From: Tunturiibacter empetritectus
GTDB taxonomy: Bacteria; Acidobacteriota; Terriglobia; Terriglobales; Acidobacteriaceae
Direction: 5' to 3'
Length of the DNA stretch: 64,000 nucleotides
NCBI RefSeq assembly: GCF_013410875.1
Contig: NZ_JACCCU010000001.1
Span: 248,001 to 312,000 of the forward strand
Under the pieces are notes generated by a model, which was not told where the DNA came from, searched no databases, and saw only the letters and a list, made by a program, of their open reading frames with translations. The position numbers were made by a program, and so were the translations under genes. Shown one piece after another: positions 50,957 through 60,306 of the stretch. Every line of letters starts with the position of its first letter. Position 1 is the stretch's first letter.

Positions 50957-51851
50957 CCAGAACAGGCTTGCCCTTCTCATTAAACCCGATCCGCCCCATC
51001 GGCGTCTCATGGTCATGCGTAAACAGCACCAGCCACTTCTCCGGAATCGCCCGCGAGTAGAACCGCTTCCGCTGCGCAATTGTCTCCACCGGGTCCAGGT
51101 CATACCCCATCACCCACGTCGGATCCAGGTGCGCGCTGGTCGGAATTAAATCCGAGATATAGCAGGCTTGTTGTCCCTTCGACTCCACGTGAACCGCCAT
51201 CAACTGCGCCGTATGACCGGGAAAAACCTCCACGCTCACGCCCGGACAGATCTCCGGATTCACCCTGATTCCAGCCTCGTCCAGCAGCGTCATCTGTCCC
51301 GACTCCACCAGCGGATCATAGTTCGGTGAGAGATAACTGACCCGATCCCGATCCAGCTGCAGATGTCCATGTTCCACCTCGCCACGATGCGCAAAGTACC
51401 GCGCATTCGGGAACGTCGGAGTCACCGAGCCATCCGGATGCAGCGTAGTATTCCACCCGCAGTGGTCGAAGTGGAGGTGAGTGTTCACCACCACATCCAC
51501 CTCCTCAACCCTCACCCCAGCCGCGGCAAGAGACTGCGGCAGAAGCTCCTGGTTGCACTGGATCTCCCGCATCTTCGCCGGCTGCTTATTGCCGACTCCG
51601 GTCTCAATCACCACCGTATGCTTACCAGTCCGCACCACCACTGTATTCAGCCCCAGCAGAATACGGTTCTGCTCATCCGCCGGGGCCCGCTTCTCCCACA
51701 ACGGCTTCGGCACCACACCGAACATGGCGCCGCCATCGAGCTTATAGGTCCCATCCGTGCATACGATGAGCTCGAACTCCCCAACCTCAGTCCGCGCCCG
51801 AACCAGCTCCTCAGCCGCATCGCGCAGCCCAATCCCGTCACCAACGCCCAT
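50931..51851 (-). CDS. MBL-fold metallo-hydrolase
   Basis: 306 residues. The zinc motif NTHLHFDHCG (HxHxDH, near residue 125), a later His in FPGHTAQ, Asp in YISDLIPT and His in LFTHDHE complete the metallo-beta-lactamase fold; quorum-quenching lactonases and other MBL hydrolases share this layout. ATG at 51851 with GTGAGG five nt upstream is preferred to GTG 51866. The last residues AGVHTPF and the stop are encoded by the type-B arm of repeat copy 4. Confidence 0.92.
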   Translation of the reverse strand: MGVGDGIGLRDAAEELVRARTEVGEFELIVCTDGTYKLDGGAMFGVVPKPLWEKRAPADEQNRILLGLNTVVVRTGKHTVVIETGVGNKQPAKMREIQCNQELLPQSLAAAGVRVEEVDVVVNTHLHFDHCGWNTTLHPDGSVTPTFPNARYFAHRGEVEHGHLQLDRDRVSYLSPNYDPLVESGQMTLLDEAGIRVNPEICPGVSVEVFPGHTAQLMAVHVESKGQQACYISDLIPTSAHLDPTWVMGYDLDPVETIAQRKRFYSRAIPEKWLVLFTHDHETPMGRIGFNEKGKPVLVAGVHTPF

Positions 51852-51901
51852 AGATCCCTCACCCACATCCTACTGTGAGGGAGACAGGCAAAGGGTAAGA
51901 G

Positions 51902-52315
51902 TTAGACCCGCGAAGCCGCCAGCAGCTCGACGCTGGCCGCAACGTGCTCCCCAGGAGCACCCGCAACCATCCCCGCTGTCTCGGCCGCAGTCACCAGCGC
52001 CCCCGTCGTAGGAGCACGCTTGCTCTGGAAGCACTGCCGGCAGAGCACCGGTCGCCCCTGTGTCGGCTTGAACGGCACCGTGGTCTCCACCCCGCACTCC
52101 GAGCATTCCGTACGCGTCTCCGTGCGCGACAGACCCGCCGCCGCCGGCCCCGCCCCTGCCTTCAGTCCCACCCCGGACCGTTTGGACTTGCAAGGCTTAC
52201 ACCGCTTCGGGTCATTCTTGAATTGTTTGTCGAAGAAAAAGAGTTGTTCCCCGGCGGTGAAGATGAACTCGCCACCGCAATCTGCGCAGGTTAATAGCCG
52301 ATCCAGAAATTCCAT
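51902..52315 (-). CDS. Double zinc-ribbon protein
   Basis: 137 residues. First ribbon: CADCGGEFIF near residue 10 with CKPCK near residue 39. Second ribbon: CSECGVETTVPF near residue 71 with CRQCF near residue 92. Between them a basic Gly/Ala-rich linker, and at the end an Ala/Val-rich tail. Proteins of this kind are annotated zinc-ribbon domain proteins; role unknown, nucleic acid binding likely. Confidence 0.85.
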   Translation of the reverse strand: MEFLDRLLTCADCGGEFIFTAGEQLFFFDKQFKNDPKRCKPCKSKRSGVGLKAGAGPAAAGLSRTETRTECSECGVETTVPFKPTQGRPVLCRQCFQSKRAPTTGALVTAAETAGMVAGAPGEHVAASVELLAASRV

Positions 52316-52545
52316 GCCGCTTCTCCCGTCCTACGGAAAGGAAGAACACCCGAGGGGCCTGATCGTGGCAACACCGCAAGGGGTTTACCTTTACTGATGA
52401 CCATTACGCTTTGGATTTTGAAGGGGGCCCGAAACTGCGAGTTCGTGGAATTTGCTACGATTTGCCGGTCAATGCGAACCCAGGAAACAGGTTCTATCTG
52501 CCGGGGCTAGTCGATGGCGGGAGTCCACCTCTAGCGGTTCAAATG

Positions 52546-52583
52546 GCCGCCTCTTCAAACTCTCTGATCGAGGAAGAGGCGGC
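52546..52583 (-). terminator. Hairpin after rpsU
   Basis: GCCGCCTCTTC and GAAGAGGCGGC, a perfect 11-bp stem around 16 bases, 21 nt after the rpsU stop; followed on the minus strand by CATTT. A moderate terminator. Confidence 0.6.
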
Positions 52584-52604
52584 ACATCCTGGTTGTGGAG
52601 CTGA

Positions 52605-52802
52605 CTAATCCTGCTCCTTACGGACCTTCTTGCGATTGCGCTTACGTGCAAGCGCTTCTTTCACACGCTTCTTCTCACCTGGTTTCAGATAAAAAGAGTG
52701 ACGCTTGACTTCCTTGATAATGTCTTCTGTCTGCACCTTGCGCTTAAAGCGCCGCAGGGCATTCTCAAGGGGTTCGCCTTCTTGTACTCGAACCTCTGCC
52801 AA
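52605..52802 (-). CDS. rpsU: 30S ribosomal protein S21
   Basis: 65 residues: AEVRVQEGEPLENALRRFKRK and the basic helix RKRNRKKVRKEQD. The start is TTG at 52802 with GGAGG about nine nt upstream; longer frames to 52970 lack similarity. S21 aids mRNA base pairing by the 30S subunit. Transcribed away from the carbonic-anhydrase gene. Confidence 0.96.
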   Translation of the reverse strand: MAEVRVQEGEPLENALRRFKRKVQTEDIIKEVKRHSFYLKPGEKKRVKEALARKRNRKKVRKEQD

Positions 52803-52942
52803 GAAAAATACACCTCCAACCACTCCCAATGGGGATACATCAAGAATACGCCGTTTCGTCAAGAAAATCACATAAATCGTTGGTAATTCGAGGCCGGATA
52901 CCACTCTGAAATCTTTTGCATTCCAAAGGTAGAATTTGTTAC

Positions 52943-53464
52943 ATGATTCGCACTTATCAGGCACACACACCGGAAATTCCTGCCAGCTGCTATGTCGACC
53001 AGTCGGCTCAAGTCATCGGTGACGTTACCCTCGGCGAACAAGCCAGTATCTGGATGAACGCAGTCGTCCGTGGCGACGTAAATTCGATCCGCATCGGCGC
53101 GAAAAGCAACGTGCAGGACTGCGCCGTCCTTCACGGCATGCGCTATCTCTATCCGGTAATCGTAGGCGAACTGGTGACCATCGGACACAATGCCACCGTG
53201 CACGGATGCGTCTTGGAAGACATGGTTCTAGTTGGCATCGGCGCGACCATCCTCAACAACGCAAAGATCGGCGAGGGATCGATCATCGCCGCAGGTGCCG
53301 TGATCCCAGAGCAAACAGTGGTTCCACCCAACTCACTCGTTGCAGGTGTTCCCGGCAAGGTGCGGCGAACACTCGGCGATATGGACCGCGAGCTAATCCT
53401 CAAGTACGCGCAGAACTACCTCGACTACACCGCGATCTACCTGGCAGAAGCCTCCGGAACGTAA
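52943..53464 (+). CDS. Gamma-class carbonic anhydrase-like hexapeptide protein
   Basis: 173 residues of left-handed beta-helix: hexapeptide runs from AQVIGDVTLGEQASIWMNAVVRGD to NAKIGEGSIIAAGAVI. The zinc histidines are in CAVLHGM and IGHNATVHG, as in the YrdA/PaaY group. ATG at 52943 is used. Followed 32 bp on by hisS. Confidence 0.92.
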   Translation: MIRTYQAHTPEIPASCYVDQSAQVIGDVTLGEQASIWMNAVVRGDVNSIRIGAKSNVQDCAVLHGMRYLYPVIVGELVTIGHNATVHGCVLEDMVLVGIGATILNNAKIGEGSIIAAGAVIPEQTVVPPNSLVAGVPGKVRRTLGDMDRELILKYAQNYLDYTAIYLAEASGT

Positions 53465-53496
53465 CTAGCGGCTCCATCTTCGCTACACTGAGAGAG

Positions 53497-54789
53497 ATGG
53501 CTACTTTGAAGGCAGTACGCGGGACTCGGGACTTGTTGCCTCCCGAGACGGCGCTTTGGAACTATGTGGAGGCTACGGCGAGAGCCGTCTTTGCACGCTA
53601 CGGATTTGGGGAGATTCGCACCCCGATCTTCGAGGATACTGCGCTGTTCGCGCGCGGGGTAGGCGAGGAGACCGACATCGTCTCCAAAGAGATGTACACC
53701 TGGGAGGATCGCACGCGAGCCGACAGCGACAGCGCGCAGAGCCTGACGCTCCGACCCGAAAACACCGCCGGCGTAGTACGTGCCTACATCGAGCACAAGC
53801 TCGCAGACACAGGCATGCTGCAGAAGCTCTTCTACATTGGCCCCCAGTTCCGGCGCGAGCGCCCACAGCGCGGACGCTATCGGCAGTTCTGGCAGATCGG
53901 CGCAGAGGTCCTCGGACCAGCATGGTCAGGCGCTGACAGCGCACTGCGCGACGCAGAAGTTCTCGAGATGCTCTCGACCTTCCTGAACGAGCTCGGCGTA
54001 AAGGGCTGGAAGCTCGAAGTCAACTCGGTGGGTTCCTCGACCGACCGGCCCAGGTACATCGCGGCTCTGCGAAAGGCGTTGGCTCCCGTGAAGGATCGAA
54101 TGAGCGCGGACAATCAGCGCAGAGCCGAGACCAATCCGCTGCGCGTGCTCGACTCGAAGGATGCTGGCGATCAGGAGATCATCAACAGCCTCCCGAAGAT
54201 CGCGGACTTCCTCGATGACGCCAGCAAGGAGCACTTCGCCCAAGTGCTTGCCGCACTCGATGCCTGCGGCGTTGCCTATACCATCAACCCGCGCCTGGTT
54301 CGCGGCCTGGACTACTACACCCGAACCACCTTCGAGTTCACCGTCCCTGATGGAAGTGGACTCGGGACACAGAACGCTCTGTTAGGAGGCGGTCGCTACG
54401 ATGGACTCTCCGAGATGCTCGGCGGACCAAAGGCCCCTGGAATAGGCTTCGCCATCGGAGAAGACCGGCTGATCCTAACGTTGCAGGCCCAGGAATCGGC
54501 TGCTGTTGCGCAGAAGCTCGATGCGTTTCTCGCTCCAATGGGAGTCGCGCAGAACGCCGCCGCACTCGCGCTGGCGCAGGAGCTTCGTCGATCTGGACTC
54601 GCCGTTGAGGTGGGAGACGGAACCTTTCGATTGAAGAAGTCCTTCGAAGCCGCCGACAAGCTCGCACGGCGGATGGTGATTGTCGGCGAAGACGAGGTTT
54701 CCTCGGGTATCCTGACGGTCAAAGACTTCAGCGCCGGCGAACAGACAAAGGTTCCTAGAGCAGATTTGGCCGAAGTGTTGCGAGGATAG
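53497..54789 (+). CDS. hisS: Histidyl-tRNA synthetase
   Basis: 430 residues. Class II synthetase: KAVRGTRDLLPPE at the start, motif 2 QFRRERPQRGRYRQFWQ, histidine loop RGLDYYTRTTFEF, motif 3 GGGRYDGL and an anticodon-binding C-terminal domain. ATG at 53497, 32 bp after the carbonic anhydrase gene; the longer frame overlaps that gene and is rejected. Confidence 0.97.
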   Translation: MATLKAVRGTRDLLPPETALWNYVEATARAVFARYGFGEIRTPIFEDTALFARGVGEETDIVSKEMYTWEDRTRADSDSAQSLTLRPENTAGVVRAYIEHKLADTGMLQKLFYIGPQFRRERPQRGRYRQFWQIGAEVLGPAWSGADSALRDAEVLEMLSTFLNELGVKGWKLEVNSVGSSTDRPRYIAALRKALAPVKDRMSADNQRRAETNPLRVLDSKDAGDQEIINSLPKIADFLDDASKEHFAQVLAALDACGVAYTINPRLVRGLDYYTRTTFEFTVPDGSGLGTQNALLGGGRYDGLSEMLGGPKAPGIGFAIGEDRLILTLQAQESAAVAQKLDAFLAPMGVAQNAAALALAQELRRSGLAVEVGDGTFRLKKSFEAADKLARRMVIVGEDEVSSGILTVKDFSAGEQTKVPRADLAEVLRG

Positions 54790-54792
54790 GTC

Positions 54793-55176
54793 ATGCACGG
54801 ATTGGCAGCAGATGCAGATCTCAGCTTTCTAAAGGGAAAGTTGCTGACCCAGATCTGTTTCGGAGAATTTCAGGTTCAACTTCATTTTCATGAAGAGAGT
54901 ACTTATATCTCCGTCGAGTCGTCCTTCGAGTTCGAGCAGGCTGACGGAGTCTTTGAAAAATATGTCGTTGGTCCTGAGTCCGGTGAACGGAACATTCATC
55001 AATTCGCCAATCAGTTGACTAAATTTATTGGTGGCACTGTAGAGCATGTCGAATGGGTTGTAGATGGAACCCTGACACTCACTTTCCCGACGCACGGAAA
55101 GTTGAGGGTCCTGGACGACAACCCGCGATTTGAGGCTTATCAGATCGGCCATGGCAAAGACTTCTTCGTTATTTAG
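54793..55176 (+). CDS. Unrecognised 127-residue protein between hisS and aspS
   Basis: Starts 3 bp after the hisS stop. Beta-rich: LTQICFGEFQVQLHFHEESTYISVESSFEFEQ, then VVDGTLTLTFPTHGKLRVLDDNPRFEAYQI. The layout recalls DUF6188-like immunity/housekeeping folds, but I cannot assign it. Codon use is visibly less GC-rich than hisS and aspS, which suggests a recent arrival, although its tight position in the operon suggests co-expression. Confidence 0.75.
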   Translation: MHGLAADADLSFLKGKLLTQICFGEFQVQLHFHEESTYISVESSFEFEQADGVFEKYVVGPESGERNIHQFANQLTKFIGGTVEHVEWVVDGTLTLTFPTHGKLRVLDDNPRFEAYQIGHGKDFFVI

Positions 55177-55206
55177 ATCGCAAGAACTCCGTACAATAGG
55201 AACATC

Positions 55207-57066
55207 GTGACACTCGACTTTTTAGGCACTCTGCAGCGCACACTTATGTGCGGTGAACTTCGTATCGAACAGGACGGTCATGAGATCGTCCTCATGGGGT
55301 GGGTCAACCGCCGCCGCGACCACGGCAACCTCATCTTTCTCGACGTACGTGACCGCAGCGGTATCACCCAGGTCGTGCTCGATAAAGAGGTCTCCACCGA
55401 GGCGCACGCCAAGGCCGAGGCTGCGCGATCCGAGTACGTGGTCGCGGTCAAGGGCAAGGTTCGCCGGCGCGGTGCAGGGCTCAAGAATCCCAACATGCCG
55501 ACCGGCGCGATCGAGGTCGTCGCCAGCGAACTGCTGCTGCTCAACGAGGCCAAAACTCCTCCGTTCTCGCCCGCCGAAGATGCGATTGCGAACGAAGAGG
55601 TCCGGTTGAAGTATCGCTATCTCGACCTGCGGCGGCCACAGATGCAGCACAACTTCGAGCTGCGCAGCAAAGTCGCAATGGCGATCCGCAACTACCTAGT
55701 CGACCAGGGCTTTCTCGAAATTGAGACGCCCTTCATGACACGATCGACTCCCGAAGGCGCACGCGACTACCTCGTCCCCAGCCGCGTGCATGCGGGAAGC
55801 TTCTACGCATTGCCGCAGTCGCCGCAGATCTTCAAGCAGATTCTGATGATCTCCGGCTTCGACAAGTACTTCCAGATCGCGCGCTGCTTCCGCGATGAAG
55901 ATCTTCGCGCCGACCGCCAGCCCGAGTTCACCCAGATCGACCTCGAGATGAGCTTCCCCCAGCAGGAGAAGGTCTTTCGCGTAGTCGAAGGATTTCTCAC
56001 CGCCGCGTTCAAGACAGCTTCCATCTCTCTGACGACACCTTTTGTGCAGATGACCTACGACGACGCGATTCGCAACTACGGCATCGACAAGCCGGACATG
56101 CGACTGCCCGCGATGGTTTCTCTGACCGACGTGCTGACGCCAGAGCTGCGCGATTCGCTGAAGATCGAGAAGGACCTGCCGGTACTTGGATTCGTGATTC
56201 CCAAGGCGGGCACGCTCAGTGGAACGCAGAAGCGCGCGCTGGTGGAGGAGATCCGCGCAACCTTCGGCGACAGTGGTCTCGACTTTCTCGACGTGGCGCG
56301 GCTGAAGACCAACGAGGCCTTCGCTTCGCTGGCTGCGTCCATCGAAGCGAAGCTCTCAGACGAACAGACTCGCTTTGAAGCAGCCACGAAGCAGGTGGAC
56401 GCTGCCGATCTGGTCATCGTAATCACCCCCAAACTCGGCACGCCCGCAAAGTGGAACCACGATCCGCAGTGGATCTACAAGCGCGTAGGCGCATTGCGCC
56501 TGCAGCTTGCGGCCAAATTCGCCGACAAACACAAGCTCTTCGAAAAGACCGGCACCGAAGCTGACTACAAATTTCTCTGGGTCACCGACTTCCCCATGTA
56601 CGAGTGGGATGAGGAGACCAAAGTATGGAACGCCGCACATCATCCCTTCACCTCACCCCATGAAGAGGACATCAAAGCCGGCCGCCTCACCAACGATAAG
56701 GGCGCAGTGCGAGCCCTCGCCTACGACATCGTTCTGAACGGCACCGAACTTGGCTCAGGCTCGATCCGTATTCACCGCCAGGATGTGCAGGCCGAGATCT
56801 TCCGCTCGCTCGGCATGTCGGACGCCGAGGCGAAGCAGCGCTTTGGCTTCTTCCTCGATGCACTCGAGTACGGCACCCCCCCGCATGGCGGCATCGCGCT
56901 TGGCCTCGACCGCATCGTGATGATCCTCGCAGGCGCAACCAGCCTGCGCGAGGTCATTGCCTTCCCCAAGACGGCCAAGGCGATCGACCTGATGGTGGAC
57001 GCGCCCACGCCGGTCAGCGATCAGCAGATGCGCGAACTGCACCTGAAGACGGTGACTAGAACTTAG
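55207..57066 (+). CDS. aspS: Aspartyl-tRNA synthetase
   Basis: 619 residues, the bacterial type with the GAD insertion. Anticodon-binding OB fold at the N-terminus (VLMGWVNRRRDHGNLIFLDVRD), TPFMTRSTPEGARDYLVPSR, motif 2 FRDEDLRADRQPEFTQIDLEMSF and motif 3 HGGIALGLDRIVMIL. The start is GTG at 55207. Whether it also makes Asp-tRNA-Asn cannot be told here. Confidence 0.97.
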   Translation: MTLDFLGTLQRTLMCGELRIEQDGHEIVLMGWVNRRRDHGNLIFLDVRDRSGITQVVLDKEVSTEAHAKAEAARSEYVVAVKGKVRRRGAGLKNPNMPTGAIEVVASELLLLNEAKTPPFSPAEDAIANEEVRLKYRYLDLRRPQMQHNFELRSKVAMAIRNYLVDQGFLEIETPFMTRSTPEGARDYLVPSRVHAGSFYALPQSPQIFKQILMISGFDKYFQIARCFRDEDLRADRQPEFTQIDLEMSFPQQEKVFRVVEGFLTAAFKTASISLTTPFVQMTYDDAIRNYGIDKPDMRLPAMVSLTDVLTPELRDSLKIEKDLPVLGFVIPKAGTLSGTQKRALVEEIRATFGDSGLDFLDVARLKTNEAFASLAASIEAKLSDEQTRFEAATKQVDAADLVIVITPKLGTPAKWNHDPQWIYKRVGALRLQLAAKFADKHKLFEKTGTEADYKFLWVTDFPMYEWDEETKVWNAAHHPFTSPHEEDIKAGRLTNDKGAVRALAYDIVLNGTELGSGSIRIHRQDVQAEIFRSLGMSDAEAKQRFGFFLDALEYGTPPHGGIALGLDRIVMILAGATSLREVIAFPKTAKAIDLMVDAPTPVSDQQMRELHLKTVTRT

Positions 57067-57109
57067 AGCAACCTCCTCGTCGAGTAGAGTGGCGATAAGT
57101 CACGAAAGC

Positions 57110-57133
57110 CGCTGTCTCAGATTCGAGACAGCG
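57110..57133 (+). terminator. Hairpin after aspS
   Basis: CGCTGTCTC, loop AGATTC, GAGACAGCG: perfect 9-bp stem 44 nt after the stop, with no T-run. Termination is inferred from position. Confidence 0.45.
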
Positions 57134-57324
57134 CACACCCGCGTTCGCCCGAGACCCCAGCCACCAAAACATCCCTTCCCGAAGCCTCCGGCCCACCCAC
57201 ATTCCAAAGTCAATCTCTGCATGGTAGACTCGCGTTTCCCTGTAACACGTGGGTCGCTTTGTGCATCTGACTGACGTGGTACGAAGCTCAGCCGCCTAAC
57301 GCAGAACTCGGAGTCCGTAAGATT

Positions 57325-58614
57325 ATGAGAGATACCCTTGGTGTTCTACTCGCTGGTGGTGCAGGCGAACGGCTCTTTCCCCTCACCCGCGATCGCGCAA
57401 AGCCTGCTGTCCCCTTCGCCGGCCAGTACCGCATCATCGACATCACCCTCTCCAACTGCATCAACTCCGACCTCCGCCACGTCTATATCCTCACCCAGTA
57501 CAAGGCGCTCTCCCTCAACCGCCACATCCGCGAGGGCTGGGGCACCGTCGTAGCCAACGAGCTAGGCGAGTTCATCGAGATTCTCCCTCCCATGCAGCGC
57601 GTCTCCAAGTCCTGGTACCAGGGCACCGCCGACGCCGTCTACCAGAACATCTACTCCATCGGCTCCGAAGAGCCCAAATACGTCCTCATCCTCTCCGGCG
57701 ACCACATCTACAAGATGAACTACGCCCTTATGATGCAGCAGCACGCCGACTCAGGCGCCGACGTCACCATCGCAACCCTTCCCATCAAGCCGGAAGAGGT
57801 ATCTTCCTTCGGCGTCGTCGAAGTCGCGCGCAACGGAGAGGTCACCGGCTTTGAAGAGAAGCCAAAAGAAACCAAGCTTCGCTCGCCCTTTAACCCCGAC
57901 ATGGTCGACGCCTCCATGGGCATCTACATCTTCAACACCGACATCCTTCTCCCCGAACTCATCAGAGACGCCGAAGACCCAGACTCCAAGCACGACTTCG
58001 GCCACAACATCCTGCCCAACATCCTCGGCCGCGTCAAAATGCACGCCTACAACTTCGTCGACGAGAACAAGCAGAAGGCCCTCTACTGGCGCGACGTCGG
58101 TACCCTCGAGGCCTACTACGAGGCCAACATGGACGTCGCCGGCGTCACCCCTACCTTCAACCTCTACGACAAGTCCTGGCCCATGCGCACCCGGCCCTAC
58201 CAGTACCCGCCCGCCAAGTTCGTCTTCGGCGAGCCTGGCCGCACCGGCATGGCCATCAACTCCATCGTCGCTGCCGGCTCCATCGTCTCGGGCGCAGTTG
58301 TCCGCAACTCCGTCGTCTCGCAAGACGTTCGCGTCAACTCCTACGCCGACGTCGACTCCTCAATCGTCTTCTCCCACGTCAACATCGGCCGCCACTGCCG
58401 CATTCGCCACGCCATCATCGACCGCGACGTCCACATCCCCGACGGCACCGTCATTGGCTACGACCCCAACGAGGACAAGAAAAACTACTTCGTCTCCCAG
58501 AGCGGCCTTACCGTCGTCACTCGCGATTATTCCGTCTACGAAAACCCAGTCTCCCCGGAGTTCCTCAACCGCGACGTCCCAGGCAAGCCCGTAAACGTAG
58601 GCCTAGCAGAATAA
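57325..58614 (+). CDS. glgC: Glucose-1-phosphate adenylyltransferase
   Basis: 429 residues, the ADP-glucose pyrophosphorylase of glycogen synthesis. LLAGGAGERLFPLTRDRAKPAVPFAG, the YQGTADAVYQN segment, the SGDHIYKMNY nucleotide site and a C-terminal hexapeptide beta-helix are all present. No other glg gene is nearby. It is followed after 15 bp by a half-copy of the palindromic element. Confidence 0.97.
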   Translation: MRDTLGVLLAGGAGERLFPLTRDRAKPAVPFAGQYRIIDITLSNCINSDLRHVYILTQYKALSLNRHIREGWGTVVANELGEFIEILPPMQRVSKSWYQGTADAVYQNIYSIGSEEPKYVLILSGDHIYKMNYALMMQQHADSGADVTIATLPIKPEEVSSFGVVEVARNGEVTGFEEKPKETKLRSPFNPDMVDASMGIYIFNTDILLPELIRDAEDPDSKHDFGHNILPNILGRVKMHAYNFVDENKQKALYWRDVGTLEAYYEANMDVAGVTPTFNLYDKSWPMRTRPYQYPPAKFVFGEPGRTGMAINSIVAAGSIVSGAVVRNSVVSQDVRVNSYADVDSSIVFSHVNIGRHCRIRHAIIDRDVHIPDGTVIGYDPNEDKKNYFVSQSGLTVVTRDYSVYENPVSPEFLNRDVPGKPVNVGLAE

Positions 58615-58629
58615 GAGGCAGTCTCATTC

Positions 58630-58726
58630 CCGACCAACGGGAGGACAACCTACGCCAATCAATCAAGACAAGGTATACAAGTCACGAAGTGACCGCCCCA
58701 CGCGAAGTGGGCCCGTCCGGCAGGAC
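58630..58726. repeat. Nested palindromic intergenic element, copy 5 (right half only)
   Basis: Contains CGACCAACGGGAG, GGTATACAAGTCACGAAGTGACC, a variant CCCCACGCGAAGTGGG hairpin and the right tip GCCCGTCCGGCAGGAC. The left half is absent. Lies between convergent genes. Confidence 0.9.
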
Positions 58727-58816
58727 AGGTGGCTGCTATTTGGCGCACTCAAAGAAGCAAAAAACAGGCCGCCCAATAAGGCGACCCGCTTCTCTTACGC
58801 TCAACTTAGCGACAAC

Positions 58817-59653
58817 CTACTGCTTGCCAATCCGATACACCACGCCGCCGGAGACCGAAAAGAACTCCCGCGTCTCGGTCCCGAAGTGCTCCAGGATCAG
58901 ATCCGGCGAAATCCGGATCGCCCAGTTCTTCGAGCGATTGAAGTCGATGCTCGCTCCCAGCGCCGCAATCGGCTTCGTACGGTTGGAGTAGAGGCCCGTA
59001 GCCGCGTACGCCTCGGCCTTCGACACCACCAGATCCTTAAAGCTGTAGTCAAAGGTTCCGTGAGACACGCCGCCGTAGCCATGGAAGTTCAACGCGGCAT
59101 AATGGTTCCTGTACTTGGTGCGATACTGCGCGCCTGCCATGATCGTATTCAGGTAAACCAGTGGCCGGTTGTTGATGCCGGTACCGCCCGTCGTACTCGT
59201 CGGCCGGGTAATTCCCGAGTTCGCGAACACAGGTGTCGTTCCCGCATCGATCCGGTAGTCAACCCCTACTCCGATAGCCCGCGTAAACCAGTGATCTCCC
59301 GGCAGCCAGTACGTGCCCAGCACCTCGCCGCCGCCCAGGTTCATACGGTTGGGCAAAGACTGCCCAGCCTGGAAGTTCATAAAGTTCAGGCCGCCGTAGA
59401 TCTCATACTTGTTGTCGTAGGTCGCCGGCGCCGCAAGAGCGATCTTCGTATTCGTGATCGGCACCGTGTTCTGCGTCGGCTGTGTCGCCGAAGACGAAGT
59501 AGCCTGCGCCCGGCTCTGCGTCCCGCCCGTCATCAGTAAACCCGCCGCCAACACTCCAAAGAAGGCGCGTTGCCCTGTCCTCCGCGCCCCGGTCAACTTC
59601 CATGCACCACTCGTCTTCAATCGCAACATCCGTCTCCGCATCTCTTCCAGCAT
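58817..59653 (-). CDS. Outer-membrane beta-barrel protein (porin-like)
   Basis: 278 residues. A signal peptide ([21 protein letters not shown]) follows a basic N-terminus; the rest is beta-strand-rich with Gly/Tyr/Asn alternation ([42 protein letters not shown]) and ends in a strand, [10 protein letters not shown], typical of barrel proteins, although the final residue is not aromatic. The start is uncertain: Met at 59653, 59641 or 59629. Confidence 0.82.
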   Translation of the reverse strand: MLEEMRRRMLRLKTSGAWKLTGARRTGQRAFFGVLAAGLLMTGGTQSRAQATSSSATQPTQNTVPITNTKIALAAPATYDNKYEIYGGLNFMNFQAGQSLPNRMNLGGGEVLGTYWLPGDHWFTRAIGVGVDYRIDAGTTPVFANSGITRPTSTTGGTGINNRPLVYLNTIMAGAQYRTKYRNHYAALNFHGYGGVSHGTFDYSFKDLVVSKAEAYAATGLYSNRTKPIAALGASIDFNRSKNWAIRISPDLILEHFGTETREFFSVSGGVVYRIGKQ

Positions 59654-59829
59654 CTGCAACTGCACTTCTTTCAGTTTTCTTCGTGCACTTACCCTGTGTA
59701 CACATACCAAGATATAACGTTCAGCCAACATCTGCTTCGGCCGCTGCGGCGTATCTATCCATAGCGCGCACCTGTGCGACAATAGTGGGTGGCAGTCGGT
59801 GCATGTGCCAGGCTGCAGGGAGAAACAGT

Positions 59830-60042
59830 ATGGGCGAACTATTTACACCAACACATCTCATCGTTATCGCCGTAGTTGTCCTGGTCCTCTTCGGTGGCAA
59901 GAAGCTGCCTGAGCTCGGCAAAGGCCTCGGCGAAGGTCTCCGCGGCTTCAAGGACGGGATGAAGGGCGTCAACGACGAGGTCAACAAGCCGACCGAGACA
60001 ACCCACGCCGTCACTCCCAAGCCTGAAGAATCGGTCAAATAA
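59830..60042 (+). CDS. tatA: Twin-arginine translocation protein TatA
   Basis: 70 residues: one hydrophobic helix ([23 protein letters not shown], with [20 protein letters not shown] the family signature) and an amphipathic helix with an acidic/basic tail. AGGGAG lies eight nt before the ATG. Single-gene here, without tatB or tatC. Confidence 0.95.
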   Translation: MGELFTPTHLIVIAVVVLVLFGGKKLPELGKGLGEGLRGFKDGMKGVNDEVNKPTETTHAVTPKPEESVK

Positions 60043-60092
60043 CGCAACCTCCTCCCGCGATACAACTCCTCTTGCTAAAAGCTAAGTCCTGT

Positions 60093-60286
60093 GTCCTGCC
60101 GGACGAGCGTCCTGCGCGGACGGCGGTCACTTCGTGACTTGTATACCGGTCTTGGCGGAATGAGCGGCACAGGTCCTCCCGTTGGTCGGCGTAGAATTCA
60201 GCTTGCGACCAACGGAAGCGCCAAGCGAAGCGGTAAACAAGTCACGAAGTGACCGTTGCCCGCGCAGGGCGCCCGTCCGGCAGGAC
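60093..60286. repeat. Nested palindromic intergenic element, copy 6 (full length)
   Basis: Both tips (GTCCTGCCGGAC and GTCCGGCAGGAC), both GTCAC hairpins and the central CTCCCGTTGGTCG/CGACCAACGGAAG pair (one mismatch) are present. Lies between tatA and ppk2, same strand, and its right tip is only about 20 bp from the ppk2 ATG, directly adjoining the ribosome binding site. Confidence 0.93.
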
Positions 60287-60306
60287 AAAACGAGGGAACC
60301 ATCCGA

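Noticed and set aside
52411..52608. 65-codon frame near rpsU
   Set aside because: No binding site or similarity, and it covers the rpsU terminator hairpin.
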